Origin: Strigomonas culicis
Lineage: Eukaryota > Euglenozoa > Kinetoplastea > Trypanosomatida > Trypanosomatidae
Direction of reading: 5' to 3'
DNA: 18,907 nucleotides
Assembly: GCA_000482145.1 (NCBI GenBank)
Contig: AUXH01000381.1
Location: 1-18,907 of the forward strand
This document shows, piece by piece, positions 1-7,272 of this stretch. A model generated the notes under the pieces. It searched no databases, was not told the DNA's origin, and saw only the letters and a list, made by a program, of their open reading frames with translations. Every line of letters starts with the position of its first letter. Within the stretch, counting starts at the first letter, position 1. Made by a program: the position numbers and the translations under genes.

Positions 1-36
<36 letters not shown>
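1..36 (-). repeat. (GA)n microsatellite, probable splice tract of next gene
   Basis: A perfect GA repeat fills the left edge of the window. On the transcribed (minus) strand it is (CT)n, and a second pyrimidine-rich run continues through about position 52. By analogy with the same repeat upstream of five genes in this window, it is probably the polypyrimidine tract for trans-splicing of the next gene, which lies off the left edge. The acceptor AG is not in the window. Confidence 0.6.
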
Positions 37-38
<2 letters not shown>

Positions 39-319
39 TGAAGAAAAAAAGTCATCATACGCACATTGGTAGATGTTGGCGTTGCATGCACATCATAGAG
101 AATAAGATGGGTATGCTTATTAGTAATCGGATGAATCGTTTGGATTTTCCTTTTCTTCCATTCGGCGCTGATACGTTATAAAACAATTACAATTATCTTA
201 AGTGGTTGCTCATTGGTTGTGACTAGGCATCTACCAAGTAGAGACAAAAAAAAAGAAAGGAAAAGTGACGCCAAAACGAATCGTATCATAGCTCTGCTTG
301 CCCCCGGCCACAACAGGTT
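37..319 (-). other. 3' UTR and intergenic spacer after the acetyltransferase gene
   Basis: This AT-rich stretch holds no supportable gene on either strand. It should contain the 3' UTR and poly(A) site of the upstream-transcribed acetyltransferase. In trypanosomatids the poly(A) site is set by the splice tract of the following gene, here the (GA)n at the left edge, so the UTR could run over most of this spacer. Confidence 0.6.
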
Positions 320-880
320 TTAGTGCTTCTTCTTCTTCTGTTGCTGCTTGTTGTTGGCGGCCGTCTGCGGCACGACCTTATGGAGGAGGTACGCATCCTT
401 GACGTCGAGGTCCGTGTAGTAATCCTTCACGAGCTCCACCTCCGTGAATCCGAACGACTCGTAGAAGTGCAGTGCCGGGGACCCGACCTGAACGTTGAGC
501 GCCACCTCGGACACGCGGAAGCGCGCCTCGTGGAGCGCCATGTCCATAATGCGGCGGAGGAGATGGGAGCCGACCTTCATGCGCCGGTACGGCTCCAGCA
601 CGGTGATGGTCATGATGTACAGCTTGTGCGTCTCCTCCTCGTCCGTCGGCTCGAGGCGGCAGTTGATGCTGCCGATCAGCAGATCGTGGAAGTAGGCGAG
701 CTGGTTGTAGCCATGCATACCGCCGCGGACGTACATGTCGTAGTACTTCTCCGCGTACCTCACAGGGAGGCAATGCTGGTCTAAAACGCGGATGCGCTCT
801 GCTATTCTAGGATCATCGAATGTGCGGATGCACAGCCCTTTGACAGGCGGGAGCTCGGGTGGCAAAAAATCTTCAGCCAT
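320..880 (-). CDS. NAA50: N-alpha-acetyltransferase NAA50-like (GNAT family)
   Basis: A 186-residue GNAT acetyltransferase resembling NAA50 (San/Nat5), which acetylates N-termini of nascent proteins, often next to the NatA complex on ribosomes. Visible features are the N-terminal LPVRYAEKYY segment (residues 38-47), matching the substrate-binding FPVxYxxxFY region of NAA50; the beta-4 strand KLYIMTITVLEPYRR (86-100); the acetyl-CoA loop RRMKVGS (99-105); and FYESFGF (139-145), the usual GNAT C-terminal motif. The family loop is R-x-x-G-x-G/A; here Lys102 replaces the first Gly. A Gln/Lys-rich tail (about 178-186) is extra. The ATG at 880 is the first one after the predicted splice acceptor and lies in a good context. 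NAA50 fits better than NAA10, but assignment within the GNAT family rests on motif recall, not an alignment. Confidence 0.85.
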   Translation of the reverse strand: MAEDFLPPELPPVKGLCIRTFDDPRIAERIRVLDQHCLPVRYAEKYYDMYVRGGMHGYNQLAYFHDLLIGSINCRLEPTDEEETHKLYIMTITVLEPYRRMKVGSHLLRRIMDMALHEARFRVSEVALNVQVGSPALHFYESFGFTEVELVKDYYTDLDVKDAYLLHKVVPQTAANNKQQQKKKKH

Positions 881-960
881 GGTTATTACTTATTTATCTT
901 TTTTTTTTTGAACTCTTGCACCATACACACACAAAAAAGAAGGAAACGCGATAGAGAGGA
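881..960 (-). promoter_or_regulatory. Trans-splicing signal and 5' UTR of the acetyltransferase gene
   Basis: On the minus strand a pyrimidine-rich tract spans about 960-933. The first AG after it is at 916-915, giving a predicted leader of about 34 bases with no ATG before the start at 880. The leader has an A-run. The remaining spacer up to 1177 is the 3' UTR of the LRR gene, with no gene seen in it. Confidence 0.6.
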
Positions 961-1177
961 TCGAGTTATAAACAGCGCATTTCAACCGCAACACCTCTCC
1001 CCAAACACGCTCCGTGAAAAAAAGACCTGTCTTAGCCTCATGCACAATGAAGAGGACCATAGTTCATACTGTATAGTTATGCAAAATAGTGTATCTATAT
1101 GGGTTGGAATATACAAAGACAGAAGTGGCGTGCATATGCACGGGCACCACCCCAAGCCTCACCTGCGGCGATCCGCC

Positions 1178-3187
1178 TTACTCCCGCAACAGCGCCGCGG
1201 ACTGCCACATCGCTGACCGCGCCGCGCTCAGCCGCTCCTCGTGCCCCTCCCCCCCTGTCTGCAGCGGCCGTGGCACCACCACCCCCGGCTCCGCCGCGGA
1301 GCTGTCCACGGAGCCGTTCACGGCGCGGCGCGCCGCGTCGCGGAGGTCGTCCGCGTGCGCCGCGACGTAGGCCTCGAGCAGCGCGCGCGCGGAACCGCCC
1401 GGCGCGGCCGCGGCGGTGTCCGGCGCGAGCGACCCGCGCACGTCCGCCAAGAGCTGTGCCTCCGCCGGCCGCGCGACGTCGCCGGCCATCTCCGCGTACA
1501 GCCACGACTTGAGCTGCGCGGCGAGCGCATCCGTGTCGGCCGGCCGCGGCGCGGGCCGCGGCCCGGTCGTCGCGCGGCTCTCCGCGCTGACGTTCATGGA
1601 GCATGGCGTACTCGGGCCCTCCGGTGGCAGCAGCCGCGAGGGGCTGGCCGCTGCTGCGACTGCTGCTGGTGCCTTGGTGCGCGCCAGCTCCGCGGCCAGC
1701 TGGCGCCGCAGGTCGGCGATCTGCGTCTCGTAGAAGGCCTTCATGCGCTCGAACTGGCACTGCAGCGTGCGCACCTCGTCCTTGTGGTGGGACTCCGCCG
1801 TCTTGAGGCTCAGGCGCGCACGCTCCAGCCGCTCCCTCAGGCCGTCCGCCGCGCCGCACGCCTCGTTACAGACCGTCTTGAGCCGCGTCAGCTCCGTCAG
1901 CTGCTCCGACACGACGCGGCGCGAGTCGGCGAGCTGCTCCTCCGACCGCCCCAGCCGCTGCCGCAGAAACTGGTTCTCCTTCTCCAGCTGCTCCCGCGCA
2001 ACGACGCTGTTGTGCACCGCTGCCAACGCGCGGTCCTCCGCCGTGCGCACCGCCGCCGCCGCCGGCTGCTGCTGCGGTGGCCCTGGCCTCGCCGTGCCTC
2101 GGCCGCCCCGCTGCGGCACGCGTGCGAGCGCGTGGCGCGCCGCGTAGCCGTCGCGGGCGGCGGCCGTCACGGGGCGCGGCTCCGGCCGCGGCGGCGGCTG
2201 CTGCGCCGCGACGGGCGGCTCCGCGTAGCTGTCGTCCAGCGCCGGCGGCGTGGGGTCCGCTGCTGCCGCCGCGGCCTCGTCGGCGGAGATCTCCACCGGC
2301 GTCTCGGACGGCACGAAGCGGGCGCCATAGATGGGGTGCTGCAGGTCGGTGGAGACGCCGGAGGTGCTGAGCTGCGGCGGCGGGTCGCTGCGGCTCCGCT
2401 GGATGGCGGAGAGCTGCGAGAGGCCTGCCGCGCTGTCGGTGGCCGCCGCGCGGCCCCTGGAGTCGACGAGAGCGGTGGTGGGCGGTGGGCGGGTCGGGGT
2501 GCTCGTGGCCGAGCGCTGGAGCAGCGACGGCTCCCGCAGCAGAGGCGCGCCGTCCAGCGTCAGCAGCCGCGGGTGCATGCGCGCGACGAGGCCGCGCAGG
2601 CCGCTCACGCGGGTGATGGGGTTCTTGCTGAGTGTGAGCACCTGCAGCTTCGGCACGGACGGCAGGAAGGCGAGCGCGTCGACGCTGTCGATAAAGTTGT
2701 TGCTGAGCGACAGCACGTGCAGCTCCGCAAGGTCCTCGAGGCCGACCGTGCTGGTAAGACGGTTGTCGTCCACGCGCAGGATCTGTAGCGGCGCGCGGGT
2801 GCGCAGCCCGGCGAGGCTTGTGAGGCGGTTGAAGCTGAGGTGCAGCTCGCGCAGGTGCGGCAGGCAGCCGATGCCCTCCACGCTGCGCAGTTTGTTGTGT
2901 GAGACGTCCAGGTAGGTGATCTGCAGCGGCAGGCCCTGGATGGTGGAGATCAGGTTGTAGCTCACGTCCAGCCGCCGCAGCGACACGAGCGCGTCAAGGT
3001 GATCGAGCGCCTCGATCTGATTGCGGGAGAGGTCGAAGGAGGTGATGATGGACAGCATCTGGATGTCGTCCGGGCTGCTGAACACGTTTCCGAGGTCGAT
3101 CGCCTTGATGCCCTTGTTGCGGCCTGACACGGCCACATCCTCGCCACCGTTGGGGTGCGCATGGTCGTCGAGGTCCGACTGGTTCAT
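1178..3187 (-). CDS. Leucine-rich repeat and coiled-coil protein, probably cytoskeletal
   Basis: A 669-residue protein. Residues about 47-212 carry six or so SDS22-type leucine-rich repeats (for example LRRLDVSYNLI, ITYLDVSHNKL, LRELHLSFNRL, LQVLTLSKNPI) ending in an LRR-cap-like segment near LLTLDGAPLL. Then comes a long Pro/Ala/Ser-rich linker (about 220-380), a coiled coil (about 383-505, REQLEKENQFLRQRL onward), and a low-complexity C-terminal part. SDS22-like LRRs followed by coiled coil occur in centrosomal/basal-body proteins such as CEP97 and LRRCC1, and in the trypanosome bilobe protein LRRP1; a similar structural role is inferred, not shown. The open frame runs upstream to 3316, but the predicted acceptor at 3220-3219 excludes those codons, so ATG 3187 is chosen. 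Codon use is very GC-rich, like its CH-domain neighbour. Confidence 0.8.
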   Translation of the reverse strand: MNQSDLDDHAHPNGGEDVAVSGRNKGIKAIDLGNVFSSPDDIQMLSIITSFDLSRNQIEALDHLDALVSLRRLDVSYNLISTIQGLPLQITYLDVSHNKLRSVEGIGCLPHLRELHLSFNRLTSLAGLRTRAPLQILRVDDNRLTSTVGLEDLAELHVLSLSNNFIDSVDALAFLPSVPKLQVLTLSKNPITRVSGLRGLVARMHPRLLTLDGAPLLREPSLLQRSATSTPTRPPPTTALVDSRGRAAATDSAAGLSQLSAIQRSRSDPPPQLSTSGVSTDLQHPIYGARFVPSETPVEISADEAAAAAADPTPPALDDSYAEPPVAAQQPPPRPEPRPVTAAARDGYAARHALARVPQRGGRGTARPGPPQQQPAAAAVRTAEDRALAAVHNSVVAREQLEKENQFLRQRLGRSEEQLADSRRVVSEQLTELTRLKTVCNEACGAADGLRERLERARLSLKTAESHHKDEVRTLQCQFERMKAFYETQIADLRRQLAAELARTKAPAAVAAAASPSRLLPPEGPSTPCSMNVSAESRATTGPRPAPRPADTDALAAQLKSWLYAEMAGDVARPAEAQLLADVRGSLAPDTAAAAPGGSARALLEAYVAAHADDLRDAARRAVNGSVDSSAAEPGVVVPRPLQTGGEGHEERLSAARSAMWQSAALLRE

Positions 3188-3262
3188 TCTATAATTATAA
3201 TTATATGTATTTATGTAGCTACGGTGGAGAGAGAGAGCAAAGAAGAAAAGGGAAAACAAATC
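3188..3262 (-). promoter_or_regulatory. Trans-splicing signal and 5' UTR of the LRR gene
   Basis: The minus strand has a pyrimidine tract from about 3262 to 3226, including a short CT repeat. The first AG after it is at 3220-3219. The leader of about 31 bases has no ATG before 3187. This site decides the start codon, because two in-frame upstream start candidates (3316, 3286) lie before the acceptor. Confidence 0.65.
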
Positions 3263-3510
3263 GATACCAAGAGGCGCGTTATCCATTGAGTATATCCGAT
3301 ACTTTTGCAAATACACACAGGAATCTATACTTTCATACTTAAACTCCTAGTCTTTTTTTTTTGTTGATAATCATTTATGTCTACAATACTGTGCGTATGA
3401 TTTCTATGACTCTTTGTATCACTGTTTCTATATCTATTTTCTTTCCCTTTTGTTCAAAAAAGAGCAGAGGAAAACAACAACAAAAAAAAGGATAAGCGTT
3501 CTGCCCCTTC
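3263..3510 (-). other. 3' UTR spacer after the CH-domain gene
   Basis: AT-rich spacer with several homopolymer A and T runs. I see no gene. It should hold the 3' UTR and poly(A) site of the gene ending at 3511. Confidence 0.55.
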
Positions 3511-5523
3511 TTAAGAGAAGGAAAGGTACTCATAAGGTGATGATGCCTCCGCTAACAGCTTGGAGAGATTCTTTCCATACGACGAGGCGCGCACAGGAGT
3601 AAAGGTGTCCAGATCCTTCCGGCTAGAGGACTGTGACTGTTGCCGCCGGAAGGCGGATTTATAGCTACCCATCTCTTTATCTTCATACGCCTTCTGCTTT
3701 GACACACACTCTTGAATGGAGGCGTTGACAGCCACTGTGTCTTTGCCGTTTCTGCCAATGGTGTCCTCCACACCATTCGTCCGACTCAGTGCCTCCCGCA
3801 GCTCTGCCACGGTCTCCGTCAAGGCGGTCTGCTGCTCCAGCGCATTTTCTAACCGCATCTGCAGCGTGCGGCAGCCGCCGTCGCCGCTGTCCGGCGGCGG
3901 GCTGCCGCCGTCCCCGCTCACCTTGTCCTGTGCGTCCCGCAGCAGCTCCGCGGTGATGCGCTCGATCACCTCGTGGCGCTCCTCGCGCTCGCGGCTGAGG
4001 TACTGCAGCTCGTCCGCGTCCTCGCAGTCCATCATGGTGAAGACCGTGCGCTCCGCCTCATGCAGGGAGGCGCACAGCTGGCGCCACTTCGCCTCGCGCA
4101 GTGCCGCGCGGCGCGCCACGGCCTCTGCGCGGCCGTAGGCCCGCCGCAGGTCGTCGCGCAGCTGGTGCTCCAGCACGTGCGCGGCCTCCAGCTGGCCGTC
4201 GTGCGCGTCGCGCAGGTGCGCCATCTTCTGCTCCCACCGCGCCTCGTGCGCGGTGGGGGGCGGGCTCGCCGCCAGCACCGCCTTCGCGACGGTGCCCGGC
4301 GCGCGCGCCTCGGCGGGGGTCGGCGAGCGCGCGGTGGCGTCGGCCTGCAGCGCGTCGATGATGTCCACCGCCGTCACGAGGCGCGTCTCGAGGACGTGGT
4401 AGGCGGAGAGGACGGACCACAGCCAGGCCTGCGCTTGCGCGCGCGCGGCCGGCGTGTGGGCGAGCTGCTCCAGCAGCAGGCAGTGCAGCAGGTTCACCTC
4501 CGCGTGCACGTCGATGCGCGCGTGCGTCTCGGGGTCCACGACGTCGTCCAGCAGCGCGTCGACTGCCGCGTCGCCGCGGGCCGCGCCTGCGCGGGCGGCG
4601 GCGGCCGCGCACTGCCGCTGCAGCTGCTCGTTCGCGCGCACCTGCTCCTCGAGCTGCTTCTGCAGTGCCTGTGCGTGGCGCGCCTCGTCCTCGTAGCTCT
4701 GGCGGTAGGCGCGCGCGGCGGGGCCGGCCTGCGCCCGCAGCGCCTCGCACTCCGCGCGCTGCGCCTGCAGCTGCCGCTCCAGGTCCGCAACTCTGTCCTC
4801 CGTGGAGCTGTGCGCGGGCGGCCGCGGCGCGGCGGCATCGTCGCCGTCGCGGCGGTCCGCGGGCGTCTCCTCGTCGTCCATCATGGAGCTCTGCGCGCTG
4901 ACGTGCTGCACGGCCGACGGCGCGCGGCGCCGCTGCGGCGGCGGGGGAGGGAGGCGCATGAGGGCGCGGTAGCGCGCGACCGCCTCGTCCTCACGCTGCG
5001 CGATCTCGGCCGGCGTCGCGTGGAAGGCGGGCAGCGCGTGGATGGGCTGCACGAGGTAGTCTGGCACGGCCGCGAAGTCCATCGCCTCGCCGAGCAGCAG
5101 CGACGCGATCGAATCGATGGACTGCAGGTAGGCGGTCAGCGCCTCCGTCACGTCCATCGCGAACTCGGCCGAGAAGTCCGCGCGCTTCGACAGGTGGTAG
5201 AGGAAATAGAAGAGCACGAGCGTCGAGAATCCCTTCTCCGCGTGGTCGCCCTCCGCGAGCGCGTCGGGGTGCAGCAGCTCGAGCGGGATGTAAAGCCGTG
5301 CAAAGGCCTTAAAGAGCGACTCCCAGTTCATGCGGCTGCGCTGCGACGGCGCGAGGGTCTGCTCGGCGGCGCGCCGCAGCTTGCACTTGGGGAAGACAAG
5401 GCTGAAGAGGTCGCACAGCACGCTGCCGTCCGCCAGGGCGGCGTAGTCCCGCAGGCGGCCCACGTCGCTGTGGCGCTCCGCGAAGGAGAGCAGTTCGCGC
5501 CGCCCGATCTTGATGGAGGCCAT
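3511..5523 (-). CDS. CH-domain (EB1-like) coiled-coil protein
   Basis: A 670-residue protein. Residues about 3-120 look like an EB1-type calponin-homology domain: GRRELLSFA near the start, LADGSVLCDLFSLVFP (30-45), then MNWESLFKAFARLYIP (65-80), and the helix FSTLVLFYFLYHL (99-111). This order matches the EB1 pattern of RRELL, a DGxxYCQL-like helix, NWKLLQKAF and a final aromatic helix. A linker with DDEE/Pro runs (about 190-240) is followed by coiled coils at about 243-312, 425-535 and 550-583, and a Ser-rich tail ending YEYLSFS. CH domains of this type bind microtubules (EB1, Hook, NDC80/NUF2, CLAMP/SPEF1), so a microtubule or basal-body role is inferred. It lies directly upstream of the LRR/coiled-coil gene. 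The ATG at 5523 is the first after the predicted acceptor. Exact family is not recognised. Confidence 0.7.
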   Translation of the reverse strand: MASIKIGRRELLSFAERHSDVGRLRDYAALADGSVLCDLFSLVFPKCKLRRAAEQTLAPSQRSRMNWESLFKAFARLYIPLELLHPDALAEGDHAEKGFSTLVLFYFLYHLSKRADFSAEFAMDVTEALTAYLQSIDSIASLLLGEAMDFAAVPDYLVQPIHALPAFHATPAEIAQREDEAVARYRALMRLPPPPPQRRRAPSAVQHVSAQSSMMDDEETPADRRDGDDAAAPRPPAHSSTEDRVADLERQLQAQRAECEALRAQAGPAARAYRQSYEDEARHAQALQKQLEEQVRANEQLQRQCAAAAARAGAARGDAAVDALLDDVVDPETHARIDVHAEVNLLHCLLLEQLAHTPAARAQAQAWLWSVLSAYHVLETRLVTAVDIIDALQADATARSPTPAEARAPGTVAKAVLAASPPPTAHEARWEQKMAHLRDAHDGQLEAAHVLEHQLRDDLRRAYGRAEAVARRAALREAKWRQLCASLHEAERTVFTMMDCEDADELQYLSREREERHEVIERITAELLRDAQDKVSGDGGSPPPDSGDGGCRTLQMRLENALEQQTALTETVAELREALSRTNGVEDTIGRNGKDTVAVNASIQECVSKQKAYEDKEMGSYKSAFRRQQSQSSSRKDLDTFTPVRASSYGKNLSKLLAEASSPYEYLSFS

Positions 5524-5592
5524 GCGGACCGCTGCGTCGTGCTTCTATACAAGATAGCAAAAAAAAAAAGAAGAAAAAAAAACAGGAAACAA
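5524..5592 (-). promoter_or_regulatory. Trans-splicing signal and 5' UTR of the CH-domain gene
   Basis: A nearly pure pyrimidine tract on the minus strand (about 5592-5559) is followed by AG at 5546-5545. The predicted leader is only about 21 bases and has no ATG before 5523. Confidence 0.65.
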
Positions 5593-6149
5593 GCAACACT
5601 GCTTTGTTCGTATGTATAGAAATCTATAGGAGTACTCTTGTGTTTTGTGCTGTGCACGAAAAAGGAAAAAAAGGGAAAGCGAAAAAAAAAGAGAGAGAGG
5701 TGCATTTGCATCTTGTACCCAACAGCATCTACTATAAACTGTACAGCATTGATATCTTTCTGTCACACTTACGCATGTTAAAGTGAAGCTGGTATTATTA
5801 TCACTTTTTTTTTTAATGCTGTTATATATGAGCATGTGAACATGAAGGAGATTACAAAAATAAAATAATAAAAGTAGTATTAAAACAACAACAAGGAAGC
5901 AGCCTTCCTTCATTTTTGTGCTATTAAGTTTTTTTTTCTTGAAACGGGATCGACATTATAAGATACTTTTGGTGTTGTGTGCGTGTATGCGTGTGAAGAC
6001 CATATGCATGAACAACGTACTCTCTTTTCGCTTCCCGTGCCTCACAAGGCAGTAAGAAAACCGTTGTCCATCAGACAGGCCAGCCAAAAACAGAAAACAC
6101 ATCGACAAAAAAAGAGAGGAGAATATAAGTGCGGGTCTTTGCCATCCGT
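5593..6149 (-). other. Long 3' UTR spacer after COX11
   Basis: The longest gene-free stretch of the window, about 560 bases. It is AT-rich with many short homopolymer runs. Open frames here (up to 122 codons) are made of Phe/Ser/Leu/Lys low-complexity sequence with no domain and are read through pyrimidine tracts, so I do not call them. It most likely carries the COX11 3' UTR. Internal pyrimidine tracts could act as alternative processing sites. Confidence 0.55.
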
Positions 6150-6893
6150 TCAATTGGCGCGGAACACAATATCCCTCGTTTTCTCTAAGTTAAAGAAGGT
6201 GTAGTTCACAATCACCTCATCCAGCCAGTTCACGAGCGGGTCGTTCAGGAAGTCGCGGTCAATGTAGAAAAAGACGGGCATCTCAACGAGCTCGTGCGGC
6301 TTGAAGCGCTGCTCCTCGAAGCAGAAGCACTGGATCTTGTTGAGGTAGTTTGTCACCTCCGCCGGCGCGATGGTGTACGAAGACACGCCGAGCAGCGTGC
6401 GCTTGCTGCGGTTGTAGGCGGAGTAGAAGGCGAGCGCGGGTTCGCCAATCAGCACCTCCACCTCCTTTTGCAGCGGCACAAAGGCAATCGGCATCGTGTT
6501 GCCCACGTCGCTGAGGAAGCGCACCTTCAGCAGCTTCTTCGCGACGGGGTACGCCTGCGACTCCTCGTCGCGGCGCCGCGCGGCCTCGGGGGTGTAGAAC
6601 TTGGGGTCCGCGCCGCGGCCGGTCGGCGCGCAGTACATGCGGTAGAGCGGCACGAAGAGAAAGGTGCAGCCGAGCGACAGCACGCCGATGCTGAGGAAGG
6701 CGGAGAAGAACTGGCCGCGCTCGTCGTAGCTCTTTTCGCTTTCGCTCACGTAGCCGCTCTCGATGCGGAACTTACGGCGGCCGCGGGCCCCGGCGCCGGC
6801 ACCCGCCTCCTCCGACACTTTCTGGGCGATCTTTTCAGTGCCCGCCCCGTTAGGCTTCGCAGCGCAGCGGAGAAAGGCAAAGCGACGCAGCAT
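6150..6893 (-). CDS. COX11: Cytochrome c oxidase assembly protein COX11 (CtaG family)
   Basis: A 247-residue copper chaperone that delivers copper to the CuB site of COX1 in the mitochondrial inner membrane. The N-terminus MLRRFAFLRCAAK is Arg-rich, without acids, and looks like a mitochondrial import signal. One membrane segment lies at about 62-84, followed by VPLYRMYC with Cys88. The C-terminal domain carries the family signature IQCFCFEEQ with the copper-binding CxC at 189-191, then MPVFFYIDRDF (205-215). These match the COX11/CtaG copper ligands (one Cys after the membrane segment plus CFC). Overall length is close to the usual 200-280 residues. The frame is open upstream to 7052, but the extra part is read through the (CT)n splice tract, so ATG 6893 is the start. 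All key residues are present. Confidence 0.95.
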   Translation of the reverse strand: MLRRFAFLRCAAKPNGAGTEKIAQKVSEEAGAGAGARGRRKFRIESGYVSESEKSYDERGQFFSAFLSIGVLSLGCTFLFVPLYRMYCAPTGRGADPKFYTPEAARRRDEESQAYPVAKKLLKVRFLSDVGNTMPIAFVPLQKEVEVLIGEPALAFYSAYNRSKRTLLGVSSYTIAPAEVTNYLNKIQCFCFEEQRFKPHELVEMPVFFYIDRDFLNDPLVNWLDEVIVNYTFFNLEKTRDIVFRAN

Positions 6894-6994
6894 GACACAC
6901 CAGTGGCGATACAAAAAAAAAAAAGGTGCTGAACTTTTGATTCGAACCGAAAAGAAAGAGCAAATGAAGAGAGAGAGAGAGAGAGAGAGAGAGA
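6894..6994 (-). promoter_or_regulatory. Trans-splicing signal and 5' UTR of COX11, with (GA)13
   Basis: A perfect (GA)13 at 6969-6994 is (CT)13 on the transcribed strand and continues as a mixed pyrimidine tract to about 6950. Candidate acceptors are AG at 6935-6934 and 6930-6929. The leader of about 35-40 bases includes a T-run and has no ATG before 6893. Confidence 0.65.
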
Positions 6995-7272
6995 TTAATA
7001 CAATAAACAACATGGAAGTAAGAATCATCCATAATGAAACATGTACGGACACTCACACGGAATGCTCTCAGGTGATACTGTAGCGTTTGCCAGACGAACT
7101 ATTTGGATACTCAACAATACTTTATCTATGCGTTCATGCAGTCCATCGCATGACTGTATAGCTTCATCTATATATATATGTGTATGTATGTATGTATGCG
7201 CCTGCGCGCGGACGCACGTGTCAAGACGTGCGGTGCAGTCTCTATTTCTTTTTTTTAAACTGTTGTCCCTCA
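6995..7272 (-). other. 3' UTR spacer after PRIM2, with TA and TGTA repeats
   Basis: Spacer between the splice tract of COX11 and the PRIM2 stop codon. It holds a short (TA)n at about 7170-7179 followed by a (TGTA)n run to about 7198, and a T-run near 7248-7256. No gene is seen. Confidence 0.55.

Noticed and set aside
1241..2788. Plus-strand open frame of 515 codons
   Set aside because: It is antisense to the LRR/coiled-coil gene. It is Arg/Ala/Val-rich with no domain, as expected from the reverse of GC-rich coding sequence with few stops.
3188..3316. N-terminal extension of the LRR protein
   Set aside because: The extra 43 codons are read through the CT-rich splice tract, and the predicted acceptor lies downstream of both upstream start candidates.
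3973..5619. Plus-strand open frame of 548 codons
   Set aside because: Antisense shadow of the CH-domain gene; Arg/Leu/Val low-complexity translation, no domain, and it runs into the A-rich splice tract of the real gene.
5545..6153. Two minus-strand open frames in the COX11-CH spacer as small genes
   Set aside because: Their translations are mostly Phe, Ser, Leu and Lys from pyrimidine and A-rich runs. There is no domain, and they overlap the processing signals or the COX11 stop.
5977..6204. Plus-strand 75-codon frame as a small gene
   Set aside because: It is opposite to the transcription direction, overlaps the COX11 end, and has no recognisable motif.
6894..7052. N-terminal extension of COX11 with a Ser-Leu repeat membrane segment
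   Set aside because: The apparent hydrophobic Ser-Leu repeat is the (CT)13 splice tract in translation. The import signal MLRRFAF starts at the first ATG after the acceptor.
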